From Bacillus sp. AFS073361 (GTDB lineage Bacteria; Bacillota; Bacilli; Bacillales; Cytobacillaceae): a DNA stretch of 44,299 nucleotides. Below, piece by piece: positions 17,546 to 26,119 of this stretch. The position numbers and the translations under genes are program-made. The notes beneath the pieces were generated by a model. That model saw only the letters and a list, made by a program, of their open reading frames with translations, searched no databases and had not been told where the DNA came from. The number at the start of each line of letters is the position of its first letter. Within the stretch, counting starts at the first letter, position 1. Where the stretch lies: positions 1 to 44,299 of the forward strand of contig NZ_NUZU01000226.1 of the NCBI RefSeq assembly GCF_002567005.1, given 5' to 3'.

Positions 17546-18157
17546 TTAACAGACCCTTTCCAAACGAGCAAACCGGTTAAGACAAACCTTCATCATCCAA
17601 TAGGCAGGAGCCACCGCAGAAATAAACGGGATGAGGCCGGGAACCTGATTGATCAGGTAGCCAATCACAAAAAAACCAGCGCCAATCCAGATGATGGAAG
17701 GCAGCCCTGTTAAGGTGACGAGAAAGGACTGTTTGATGTATTCCCGACTTGAAAGCTCATAATGGACATAGACGGCAAAAAAATGGCCGGCTGCCAATAG
17801 TAAGATGATCAACAGGATGTACAGGATAACCGAAAGGAAGCTGGCAAACACACCCGACATGAAGGACTCTGTAATCCTGATATCAATAAAAAGAAAAAGG
17901 CCGATGCTGTAAAAAACAAGGCCTATTCCGTTGCTTCTCTTCCATTCTTTAAAATACACCTGCTTAAACGTCTTCCAAACAGGTACATCGGTATCTTTTC
18001 TCAGCCATTTACGGACAATCGTAAACAGGGCAACCGTTGCCGGGAAAAAGCCAAATACCCCGAGTCCCAAGGCGGTTAAGGCAATCCAGCATAGATTTGC
18101 TGTGATCACCCTCCATATCCATTCACAAACAACAATCATCCATGAACCATTTTTCAT
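17546..18157 (-). CDS. YesL-like membrane protein (DUF624)
   Basis: A 203-residue integral membrane protein with about four to five hydrophobic helices and the DUF624 pattern: an N-terminal ITANLCWIALTALGLGVFGFFPATVALF stretch (seen in pieces) and a WKTFKQVYFKEWKR segment. Members are commonly encoded beside YesMN two-component systems and LplABC-type importers, but their biochemical role is not established. It lies 24 bases after GH125. It may be an accessory to the oligosaccharide importer or its signalling system (inference). Confidence 0.9.
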   Translation of the reverse strand: MKNGSWMIVVCEWIWRVITANLCWIALTALGLGVFGFFPATVALFTIVRKWLRKDTDVPVWKTFKQVYFKEWKRSNGIGLVFYSIGLFLFIDIRITESFMSGVFASFLSVILYILLIILLLAAGHFFAVYVHYELSSREYIKQSFLVTLTGLPSIIWIGAGFFVIGYLINQVPGLIPFISAVAPAYWMMKVCLNRFARLERVC

Positions 18158-18181
18158 ACGGCACCACCCTTTCCAATAAAA

Positions 18182-19501
18182 CTAGTTATTTTTCATTAAA
18201 TGATGATAAAGCGGACTTCCTTTAACAGCTTTCCCGGTTAAACTCAGCACGAATTCACTGAACATCGTGTTGGCCCACGCGAACCAATCTCTTGTAAATT
18301 CCTCCGGACAGTCGGCGTTAAAGCCTTCGTGCATAAAATTCGTCCCGCCATCGGTGTTTTTAAAATAAGCCAAAATTTCCTGTTTTTCCGCATCACTTAC
18401 CGCGGTCATCCCCTGGATGGCAAGAGCAATATGCCAAATATAGTGATCCGGTGTATGCGGGCTGCCAATGCCGTTAGCATATTTACCCTCGTAAAAATAA
18501 GGATTATCCCTGCTCAAAAGGAACTCTCTTGTATTGAGATACGTCGCATCCTCAAATGACTGATACCCTAAGTACGGCGCCGCAAGCAAACTTGGCACAT
18601 TGGCGTCATCCATTAAGTTAACGCGGCCTTCCCCATCGGTTTCATAGACATACATCTCTCCATAGATCGGATGGTCCAATTTCGCATATTGTTCAATCCC
18701 CTGCCTGATTTCCTCACGAAGCTTTAAGCACTCTTCTTTTAAGGAAGAATCCTGTAACACCATCTCACACATTTCCGCCGCATACCCTAACACGACAACG
18801 GCAAACATATTCGCCGGGACCAGGTATCCGTATGTGCAGGCATCATCACTTGGGCGGAAGGCGCTCCAGGTCATTCCGGTCGGAACCACACGCCCTCCTT
18901 TTCCTTCACGGGTCAAGGTATCGGACTGGCGCACATCGGCCCGTTCAAACCGGTAAGGAGACTTATTTTCATGATCCTGCTCCGTTCTCCAAACCTGGAT
19001 AATCGTCTCCAAAACCGTTTGGAACGTTTCTTTTATATAAGCCGTACGGCCGGTTGACTTCCAAAACAGATAAGCGAGCTGGATTGGATAGCATAACGAG
19101 TCTATTTCGTATTTCCGTTCCCAAATATGGGGAGTCATGTCGGTTAGATCGGTTTGATGCCCCCTGCCATTTTCCGTTTCATTAAACGCATTGGCATAAG
19201 GGTCATGCAGGATAAAGGCGAATTGCTGGCGAATCACTCCTTCGAGTAATTCGGCCAGCTCCTCATCCTCCTCTGCAGCCAGCAAATAGGGGCGCACTTG
19301 TGCTGCAGAGTCTCTTAACCACATCGCCGGAATGTCACCGGTGACGACAAAGGTTTTTCCGTCTTCCAGCTTTTTCAGTGTCGTGGTATACGTATTAACA
19401 AAGCATTGCTCAAACATAACGTGTAATTTTTCATCCCCAGGAAAGCATTCCTTTACATGTTGGATCAGTTTTTGCATCGATTCTGGAATTACTGCTGTCA
19501 T
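18182..19501 (-). CDS. GH125 exo-alpha-1,6-mannosidase
   Basis: A 439-residue cytoplasmic enzyme with an (alpha/alpha)6 fold. Family hallmarks are DIPAMWLRDSAAQVRPYL near residues 56-72, WERKYEIDSLCYP near 127-139 and the TGMTWSAFRPSDDA segment. The latter contains an Asp (219 or 220) corresponding to the catalytic acid of pneumococcal GH125. Known members hydrolyse non-reducing alpha-1,6-linked mannose with inversion. It lies 11 bases after the GH38 stop and acts with it to dismantle the trimannosyl core. No signal peptide is present. Confidence 0.96.
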   Translation of the reverse strand: MTAVIPESMQKLIQHVKECFPGDEKLHVMFEQCFVNTYTTTLKKLEDGKTFVVTGDIPAMWLRDSAAQVRPYLLAAEEDEELAELLEGVIRQQFAFILHDPYANAFNETENGRGHQTDLTDMTPHIWERKYEIDSLCYPIQLAYLFWKSTGRTAYIKETFQTVLETIIQVWRTEQDHENKSPYRFERADVRQSDTLTREGKGGRVVPTGMTWSAFRPSDDACTYGYLVPANMFAVVVLGYAAEMCEMVLQDSSLKEECLKLREEIRQGIEQYAKLDHPIYGEMYVYETDGEGRVNLMDDANVPSLLAAPYLGYQSFEDATYLNTREFLLSRDNPYFYEGKYANGIGSPHTPDHYIWHIALAIQGMTAVSDAEKQEILAYFKNTDGGTNFMHEGFNADCPEEFTRDWFAWANTMFSEFVLSLTGKAVKGSPLYHHLMKNN

Positions 19502-19512
19502 TTTTCCCTCTC

Positions 19513-22218
19513 CTATCGCTTATGTTGAAAACCTAGTGTAATAATTTCATAGCCTGCGACTTCATACTGCTCGCTAGAATCATTGGTTTGTTCTTCAAGG
19601 ATCGTACTCTTGTAAGATGTAAACTCCGTCTGGGCGGGGATGGATGCCGTAAAACTTTTACTAGTCGGCGCCGGATTGAACCAGCGAATCATCACGTCAT
19701 CACATTCTTCCGCCACTTTCATCGATGACCATGCAAGGCCCTCGGACTCCCGGTTCACAAACTGATGGTCAGCTGGCAAGGTCCCTTCATGGGCGCTGGT
19801 CTGAATAACCTGAAGGGGAACTTTATATTGATACGCCTCCACAAAGGCGTTTGACGCAATCACATCTTTTTCATGCATGAGCACTTGCCACTCGGCTGTT
19901 TGCATCCCGATGCACTGGGCCTCCGGTGTCGGGAAGTAGCCCCAGTCGCCAAGCTCGGCAACCGAACGAAGGACGGTGAGGGCAATCGTTCCATCCGCTG
20001 GAAGGATTTCATATTCCTGAAGGCCGTCCGTGGCCACGGTTAAGCCCAATTCGTCATCATTAATGCTGGCGAAGCGCTGCTGATGATGACAGAAGCTTGG
20101 ATTTTCCCATTCTTTTTCCGGTGTATTCGGGCGGGTCACAACCTCAAAAATACTGTCGGCCTGGTGTGTTTCCGTCTGCAATCCAGTCGGGAAAAGGACA
20201 CGCAGGCGGTGGTCCGTTGCTTGATTGTCCATGGTCAGCTTGAAAGCCGGCCCCTTCATTCCTTTTTCGAGAGTCACAACGGTACTTAGTGTAATAGTCG
20301 TCATTTCCTTCGATCTGCCTGCTTCCCTTTCCTTATGCCAAATCAAGCGGTTCCGTTCGATCGCCAATCGGTCGTCCGCTGAAACCGGAATGGTTAAGGT
20401 ATGCGTAAACTCAAGCTCAGTTCGAAGCGGTGATTTTTCAAGGAAACGGAATACGGCCGGGACATCCTTTGTCGTCATCGGCTCCTGTCCTTTTGCTTCC
20501 TTGAACATATATTCATTGCCGACATCCCCTGTGTCCTCGTAAATACCGAGACGATGGAAGGTCCTGCCGGTTGCTTTATTCGTTAAATCATAGGTACCAT
20601 CCTCATGAAACAGGAGGTGAACATATTCATTTTCGATTTCCATGCCGCCTTCCGCCGCGTGTTCTGGACGCTCTCCGGCCGGCTGTTCTTGCGGAATAAG
20701 ATAGAAGGTCTTGTAGCCGAAAGCCGGTACATTTTCTGCAAAGAAGGAAACCTTAGCCCGCTTGGCAAAAAACGGCTGGCGGAATTTGTCATCCGGTAAA
20801 TCATAGCCAAACTCCACCACAGGGCTTTCCAGCTGACTTTCGATAGTATGGCCGGCTTGATCGGTCAGCTTGTAGGCCGGTAATTCTTTATCCTGTAAAT
20901 AGATTGGAATGTCTTCAAAATGCATTTGTGAAAAATACACCTTTTCCAGATCCACTGTTTTTGTGACGACTTCTTCCTTGTTCCACCCCGTTGTATTCAT
21001 GATAACAAGGGGAATTCCGCCCTCTGGTGCGCCCGAGGTATCAATTTTACCGGCAAGCTCTGCTGCCTGCTCCGATACAAACACCTCGCCCATTTGCGAA
21101 ACTGTTTCAAAGCGGGTCTCCATTTCACGGTGTACTTCATCCACGCTGCAGCCGCAAATGCTGTCATGCGGGTGATTTTTCATCAAGGATTTCCACATGA
21201 AGCGGAGATATTCCCTTGGGTAGATCCCGCCTGCTAAAAAGCCCATGCTCGCGAGCGGCTCGGCGATTTTTTCCAAAAGGGTTTGACAGTGGTTGTTCCA
21301 TTGCTTCAAATAAATCCGGCTGGAAGCGGTATTAACAAGCGTCGACCAGCCATCGGTCCGCTGATTGCGCAATTCGCCTTCAATGACCTGCAGCTTCTCA
21401 GGAAGTGCTTCTTTTAACGCCTCTGTATATTCATCAAAACTGGAATGCTTAAAGGTGTAATCAGGATATAAACTGGCTGCCGTTTCAATCGCCTGCGGAA
21501 TCGTTTTTTGCAGTGGCTGGTGGTCGCTTCCATTCATAAACAATAACTGATGGGTGGACGCATACTTTTCAGCATCGCGGAGTTTTACATCCCAAAATTT
21601 CTTCGCTTCCGCTTCATCCGCCGGGATTTCATTGCCGTTCGAGTACCAATTAGCAAAAAGAATACCTAATACGTTCGAGCCGTCCGGTGCTTTCCAGATC
21701 ATCTCAGAATAAGGAGATTCATAATCAGGAGAATCCGACACGGTGTTATTAAAGCCGGTCGGTTTGACGCCCCTTCCGAAGGCCGCCGTATCAATCCCCG
21801 CTTGCTTTAAAAGCTGGGGCGCCTGCCCATAAATGCCAAACGTGTCAGGAAAGTAGCCAATTTTTGAGACATGCCCATAGGCTTTGCTATCATGTAAACC
21901 GATTTGCAGGTTCCGGACATTGGCTTCAGAGCTTGTTAAAAAAGCATCCTGAAGCACATACCATGGTCCGATATGCAGCTTTTTCTGTTCGATTAATTGT
22001 TTGACAATCTCCCGGTTTTCCGGATGAACGGCAAAGTAATCCTCTAAAAGAACCGTCTGGCCATCGAGATGGAACGATTGAAAATCATTTCCTTCTTTTT
22101 TGAACTGGTCGATCAACTCATTCATCAGCTTGATAAAATAGTAACGGTGCTGTTCAAAAGGCAAGTACCATTCCCTGTCCCAATGGGAATGGGAGATAAT
22201 ATGTGCAGTTTTTTTCAT
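19513..22218 (-). CDS. GH38 alpha-mannosidase (bacterial MngB/SpGH38-like), first gene of glycosidase operon
   Basis: A 901-residue cytoplasmic alpha-mannosidase whose catalytic domain begins almost at the N-terminus: SHSHWDREWYLPFEQHR, zinc ligands His12 and Asp14. The nucleophile Asp125 is in GYFPDTFGIYG. The length and sequence resemble the streptococcal GH38 enzymes that prefer alpha-1,3-mannosidic bonds and the E. coli MngB group. It starts the operon that continues with GH125, the YesL-like protein, GH20 and the larger GH38. A cre-like box lies upstream. Together with GH125 it can remove both arms of the Man3 core (inference from family specificities). Confidence 0.96.
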   Translation of the reverse strand: MKKTAHIISHSHWDREWYLPFEQHRYYFIKLMNELIDQFKKEGNDFQSFHLDGQTVLLEDYFAVHPENREIVKQLIEQKKLHIGPWYVLQDAFLTSSEANVRNLQIGLHDSKAYGHVSKIGYFPDTFGIYGQAPQLLKQAGIDTAAFGRGVKPTGFNNTVSDSPDYESPYSEMIWKAPDGSNVLGILFANWYSNGNEIPADEAEAKKFWDVKLRDAEKYASTHQLLFMNGSDHQPLQKTIPQAIETAASLYPDYTFKHSSFDEYTEALKEALPEKLQVIEGELRNQRTDGWSTLVNTASSRIYLKQWNNHCQTLLEKIAEPLASMGFLAGGIYPREYLRFMWKSLMKNHPHDSICGCSVDEVHREMETRFETVSQMGEVFVSEQAAELAGKIDTSGAPEGGIPLVIMNTTGWNKEEVVTKTVDLEKVYFSQMHFEDIPIYLQDKELPAYKLTDQAGHTIESQLESPVVEFGYDLPDDKFRQPFFAKRAKVSFFAENVPAFGYKTFYLIPQEQPAGERPEHAAEGGMEIENEYVHLLFHEDGTYDLTNKATGRTFHRLGIYEDTGDVGNEYMFKEAKGQEPMTTKDVPAVFRFLEKSPLRTELEFTHTLTIPVSADDRLAIERNRLIWHKEREAGRSKEMTTITLSTVVTLEKGMKGPAFKLTMDNQATDHRLRVLFPTGLQTETHQADSIFEVVTRPNTPEKEWENPSFCHHQQRFASINDDELGLTVATDGLQEYEILPADGTIALTVLRSVAELGDWGYFPTPEAQCIGMQTAEWQVLMHEKDVIASNAFVEAYQYKVPLQVIQTSAHEGTLPADHQFVNRESEGLAWSSMKVAEECDDVMIRWFNPAPTSKSFTASIPAQTEFTSYKSTILEEQTNDSSEQYEVAGYEIITLGFQHKR

Positions 22219-22252
22219 TGAATCCTACCCGCTTTCCTTTATTTCAGTTTTA

Positions 22253-22266
22253 CGAAAACGCTATCA
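22253..22266 (-). promoter_or_regulatory. cre-like catabolite repression box upstream of glycosidase operon
   Basis: CGAAAACGCTATCA differs from the cre consensus TGWAARCGYTWNCW only at the first base. It lies 35-48 bases before the GH38 start codon, where it would overlap the promoter or transcription start. It predicts repression by CcpA in glucose. Confidence 0.6.
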
Positions 22267-22367
22267 TTTTCTTTGATTTCATTTTAACAAGCTAGGATTT
22301 TCGAGCAATAGATTACTAGTAAGTCCTATGGATTTTACAGTGTATCTAAAAATAGTTCATGAAAAAT

Positions 22368-22481
22368 GGGGGCAGACATCATTGCTTTCTCTGCAATGAG
22401 GGCTGCCCCCTTAAGTCGCCGGGACGGTTCTTATAACTTTTCGCCAATGGTTCACCTGGAAAAAGCCAGCGGAACCGTCCC
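22368..22481. repeat. Two adjacent inverted repeats, including a GGGACGGTTC pair
   Basis: The first hairpin pairs GGGGGCAG (22368-22375) with 22403-22410 and contains a nested ATTGC/GCAAT stem. The second pairs GGGACGGTTC (22421-22430) with GAACCGTCCC (22472-22481). They lie between the end of GH85 and the promoter of the GH38 operon. They can act as a transcription barrier for GH85, though no long T-tract follows. The second hairpin looks like a REP-type dispersed element. Confidence 0.75.
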
Positions 22482-22500
22482 CATGGCCACTTGGTCATGG

Positions 22501-25170
22501 TTATGGATTCAGAAATCCATAGGCTTCAAATTCAAATATCCTTGCGGCCGTATCGCCGCCTTGGGTTGGTTTGTCCACCCATAAACGGACATAGCGTGCG
22601 TTTGTTAACGCGATGCTGTGTTCTGAAACCGCCGCTGTATTGTCGGTCACCTTGACAGCTTCCGTCCAATTAACTCCATCCGTGCTTACTTCAATCCTAA
22701 AGGCTTGAGTGTTGAAGGCTTGCGGTTCCCCGCCCGCTTGTGCATGGTGAATGACAAACTTGGAAAGGGCAAACTGGTCGCCCAGATCCACCTGCAGCCA
22801 ATGAGGAGCATTCCCCAATGCACACCATTTACTGTTGTCCTTGCCATCGAACGCATACTTCGCCGCTTCACTCGGAGCACATTGTCCGCTGGCAATCGCG
22901 GTCTTATTCAATGCCACATTTTTAATGTCCTTGGCTGCTTCAGAAATGGTAATCATCGCTTCTTTTGTCAGGACACTTTCACCCTCGCTGTTTTTCGCGA
23001 TCAGGGTAACCGAGTAGACGCCTTCTTTTTCATAGGTGACGACCGGATTTTCCTCCTTACTCACTGCTGGAGTTCCACCTTCAAAATGCCATTCCACTTC
23101 TTCTGTTACTTCGGATGAACGATTAAGAAAATGAATTTCCTTCCCCGGAGCCGCTACCGTTTGATCGGCACCGAAATCAGCTTCCGGCTTTGGATAGGAC
23201 GGCCAATCGAAGGTAACCTTTGTCGGCTCGCTGCGCTTGAACTCTTTGTTCACCGCAACAATTTCCAACGTGGTGCTGCTTTCCTTCTCGCTTCTCTTCA
23301 GATTGGATAAGTAATACACCTTGTTAGGGGTAGCACCAACAAACTCTTTTTCATTGTTCGGCAGCTTGCGATAAATTTCATAGTGGCTCACATCGGAATC
23401 AGACGGCTTCCAAGCAAGGGCAACGTCCGCGTAGATTCCTTTCTTAAACTCGACTTTATTTACCTTTGCATCGTTCGGAGCATGGATGGAATTGTGCTTT
23501 TCCTGTTTGTTATAAACCTTGATTTCTCCGATATGGGTCGTAAAATCTTTCACATCCTGGTCACTTTCAACCAAAAGCGAAATGGCTGCGATGTTTTTAC
23601 CGCTGTATTTTTTTAGTTTGAATGAATCCGTCGTCCACGGTTGATCCGTTCGTTTTTTCACATCAAAAAACACAAATTGGTCGGGCTTGTCTGTAAAGCT
23701 GACTCCCAGTTTCATGTTTGGCTTTTTCAAATCTGTTTTGTATGTCAGCGAGATTTCCGTATCCTTTTGGATCGGCAGATTGGTTTTATAAAGCTTGATA
23801 TGTGTTGGGTTGTCTGCCTCGATCGTTCCTGAAAGCTTCAACGAGCTGCCGCCGTAATAGGCTGTATCCCAATCGAAATCGACGTCAACAGCCTGCCCGC
23901 CCTCTTTCAGCCAGCGCCAGGTCGGAAGGAGATCCTGGAGACTGCGGTTATTCCAGGACTGATTGCTTACTGTCGTTCCATCTGCAGCGAAAAACTTGCC
24001 GCTTCCGGTATTAAAGTGCGTCACAAAAGGGAGCTCCTCGATCGCGGTTTTAGCGGTAAAGTAGTGGGCCATCCCTTTCCATGTCCCGTTATTACTTGTA
24101 GCTGCAGGGTTTTTGGACTTTCCAACCCAGAATTCATTTTCCTTCTGATAAAACTCTTCCATGGTCTCAGCCGTTTTAAAGGCCCAGTCCGGGCGATAAA
24201 TGCCTAATGAAGTTAATGGCGCTTTCCCCTCAGGGAAAATCCCATCCCAAGGAACGTTCGTGCTTGTCCCATTTGCTTCCACATCAATCCCAGTAAACAA
24301 ATCATACGGGCTTCTGCCGATTTCCTGAGCTTTATTAACAGAAGACTGCTGGTTGCGCCACCAGAAGTTTAAAAACATACTGTCGGAAACACGTGACCCT
24401 CCATCCTGCAGGAAGCTGCTGTTTTGATCGGTCAACGCATTTTGCCAGCTAACCCTTCCGTCCTTGGTCATCGAATCGTACCACATGATATGCATGCCTT
24501 CACTCTTATGCTGCTGAAGATAGATGAGGAATTCCTTCATTTTTTGAGCGGTCTTGGCATCTCCGCCTTCGGTTTCCTGATTAATAAACCAGCCGTCAAA
24601 TCCGTAATAGCGTGCCGCCTCAAGCAGCTTGTCCGCCGCAGGGAAAGAGCCATCCTCCCGTTGCGTCAACATTTGGTTCAGCCACGCAACCTTTCCTCCA
24701 TAGACGGTTGGAGGGAAGAAAACATTTCCCAAAATCGGCACGCCGTTTTTATGGGCAGCGTCAATGACGTCCGCACTTGGCGGCACGATAATCCCTTCAC
24801 CGGAAGAACCTGCCCAATACACCATGATGTCGACGTATTGCCAATAACTGAACGTATTCGCCAAAAATTCCTTCCCGCCTTGGGACGGTACGCCACTCGT
24901 TGTGGGATTGAGTGCAGACAAAGCGACTACCTTTGCTTCTGACTGGGCATGATCATTGACTTTGTATAACACGTCCCGTTTGCCCAATGGAACTTGGCTG
25001 CGGTTAAACACAGCATCCGGATCGTTCTCCGGCGTCCAATTCAATAATTGCTCGGGATACCAATAAGATGATTCTGGCTGTTTGGCATAGCTTGTGTTAG
25101 GTGATACCCCCACTACAAAGATGCCCAAAAAGAAAACCAGCCACAAAAATCCCTTTTTCACGTTTTTCAC
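22501..25170 (-). CDS. Secreted GH85 endo-beta-N-acetylglucosaminidase with accessory domains
   Basis: An 889-residue exported enzyme that cuts between the two core GlcNAc residues of N-glycans. A signal peptide covers about residues 1-29 (hydrophobic core LWLVFFLGIFVVGV, ending TSYA). The GH85 catalytic domain (about 35-400) has the diagnostic FINQET with catalytic Asn197 and Glu199. A beta-sandwich region (about 400-555), a fibronectin-III-like domain (about 570-680), a PKD domain (about 690-770) and a C-terminal F5/8 type C (CBM32-like) domain (about 775-889) follow and probably bind glycan. No sortase or S-layer anchor is seen, so it is probably released. The GTG start follows GAGGAG. It has its own cre-like box and forms a separate unit. 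Confidence 0.96.
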   Translation of the reverse strand: MKNVKKGFLWLVFFLGIFVVGVSPNTSYAKQPESSYWYPEQLLNWTPENDPDAVFNRSQVPLGKRDVLYKVNDHAQSEAKVVALSALNPTTSGVPSQGGKEFLANTFSYWQYVDIMVYWAGSSGEGIIVPPSADVIDAAHKNGVPILGNVFFPPTVYGGKVAWLNQMLTQREDGSFPAADKLLEAARYYGFDGWFINQETEGGDAKTAQKMKEFLIYLQQHKSEGMHIMWYDSMTKDGRVSWQNALTDQNSSFLQDGGSRVSDSMFLNFWWRNQQSSVNKAQEIGRSPYDLFTGIDVEANGTSTNVPWDGIFPEGKAPLTSLGIYRPDWAFKTAETMEEFYQKENEFWVGKSKNPAATSNNGTWKGMAHYFTAKTAIEELPFVTHFNTGSGKFFAADGTTVSNQSWNNRSLQDLLPTWRWLKEGGQAVDVDFDWDTAYYGGSSLKLSGTIEADNPTHIKLYKTNLPIQKDTEISLTYKTDLKKPNMKLGVSFTDKPDQFVFFDVKKRTDQPWTTDSFKLKKYSGKNIAAISLLVESDQDVKDFTTHIGEIKVYNKQEKHNSIHAPNDAKVNKVEFKKGIYADVALAWKPSDSDVSHYEIYRKLPNNEKEFVGATPNKVYYLSNLKRSEKESSTTLEIVAVNKEFKRSEPTKVTFDWPSYPKPEADFGADQTVAAPGKEIHFLNRSSEVTEEVEWHFEGGTPAVSKEENPVVTYEKEGVYSVTLIAKNSEGESVLTKEAMITISEAAKDIKNVALNKTAIASGQCAPSEAAKYAFDGKDNSKWCALGNAPHWLQVDLGDQFALSKFVIHHAQAGGEPQAFNTQAFRIEVSTDGVNWTEAVKVTDNTAAVSEHSIALTNARYVRLWVDKPTQGGDTAARIFEFEAYGFLNP

Positions 25171-25252
25171 TGTTTCTCCTCGCTCTCCATCTATTTTTTA
25201 TATTGAAGCTTATGTAAGCTTGCTTCCCCTTTCCCTGAATGGGACGATACAA

Positions 25253-25266
25253 TGATAGCGCTGTCA
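25253..25266 (-). promoter_or_regulatory. Palindromic cre-like box upstream of GH85
   Basis: TGATAGCGCTGTCA is nearly a perfect palindrome around AGCGCT and fits the CcpA box with two mismatches. On the minus strand it overlaps a TTGACA hexamer that may be a -35 element, though no good -10 follows at 17 bases. The gene-free interval 25171-25534 otherwise holds the CBS gene promoter, and nothing else is recognised there. Confidence 0.5.
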
Positions 25267-25534
25267 AAATTGCCTTCGATGATGTTTTTTCCGTCAGTCA
25301 TTCCGATTTGACCCTTTTTTCCACATCTTATTCTGAGCAGATTGCTCCGTCAACGAATGCACAAAATATGGTTTAGTTTTTCCATTATCTCTAAGGTTTT
25401 TCCATTAAAAATCCCCATGATGTGAGTGACTGGAAATGACAAGCAACTGAATCAATATTTGTATAAAAATACCATTAATAATTTCGCTAATGTTCCCCAT
25501 CCTATAGAGGAGAAATATAATTGGAGGTATTTCC

Positions 25535-25969
25535 ATGGCACAATTAAGAGATATTATGACAGCAGATATTGTTACAGTTAACGAAACACAGACCGTACAG
25601 GAAGCTGCAGCGTTAATGAGCGAATATAATATTGGAGCGATTCCAGTAGTAAATAACAGCAGACAAATGGTTGGAATTGTAACGGATCGGGATATCACCC
25701 TTCGTACGACAGCACAGGGAGAAAATGCAAAAACACAAGTGTCTCAAGTCATGACTGCACAGCAAATCGTACAAGGTACACCTGATATGGATGTTCATCA
25801 AGCAGCAGATTTGATGGCACAGCAGCAAATTCGCCGATTGCCGGTAATTGAAAATGGACAAATAGTGGGAATGGTTGCTTTAGGGGATCTTGCAGTACAA
25901 AATCAATATGCAAATGAGGCAGAACAGGCATTACAAAGTATTTCAACTCCTTCCGCACCTCAACAATAG
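25535..25969 (+). CDS. CBS-pair protein (YhcV-like)
   Basis: A 144-residue soluble protein made of two tandem CBS motifs, about residues 7-60 and 73-125. It contains GAIPVV...GIVTDRDI and RRLPVI...GMVALGDLAV, the usual adenosyl-ligand-binding signatures. The length and sequence resemble B. subtilis YhcV. Such stand-alone CBS pairs bind AMP, ATP or related ligands and act as energy or stress sensors, but the partner is unknown. It is a single gene on the opposite strand to its neighbours, with a GGAGG ribosome binding site and a strong terminator. Confidence 0.93.
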   Translation: MAQLRDIMTADIVTVNETQTVQEAAALMSEYNIGAIPVVNNSRQMVGIVTDRDITLRTTAQGENAKTQVSQVMTAQQIVQGTPDMDVHQAADLMAQQQIRRLPVIENGQIVGMVALGDLAVQNQYANEAEQALQSISTPSAPQQ

Positions 25970-26041
25970 TCAGGGGTCCTTTTAATTAGCACAGACTCAT
26001 ACCTTGATGGCAGCGTATCAGGGAATCATACCAGACGCATT

Positions 26042-26071
26042 AAAACCATGCTGGACAACAGCATGGTTTTT
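26042..26071 (+). terminator. Terminator after CBS gene (bidirectional)
   Basis: A 12-bp perfect stem (AAAACCATGCTG, arms 26042-26053 and 26059-26070) with a 5-base loop runs into T residues. The A-rich left arm lets it also stop minus-strand transcription from dgoD. Confidence 0.9.
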
Positions 26072-26119
26072 GATAGTGGATCAGACTAGAACATTTTTCA
26101 ACCCATTCAAAAAAGAGAA

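Noticed and set aside
17311..17580. Plus-strand open frame with LSANxxx heptad repeats over the 21-bp array
   Set aside because: It starts inside GH20 and overlaps the YesL-like gene on the other strand, has no ribosome binding site, and the repeat arises from a 21-base unit divisible by three. Kept only as an alternative origin in the finding.
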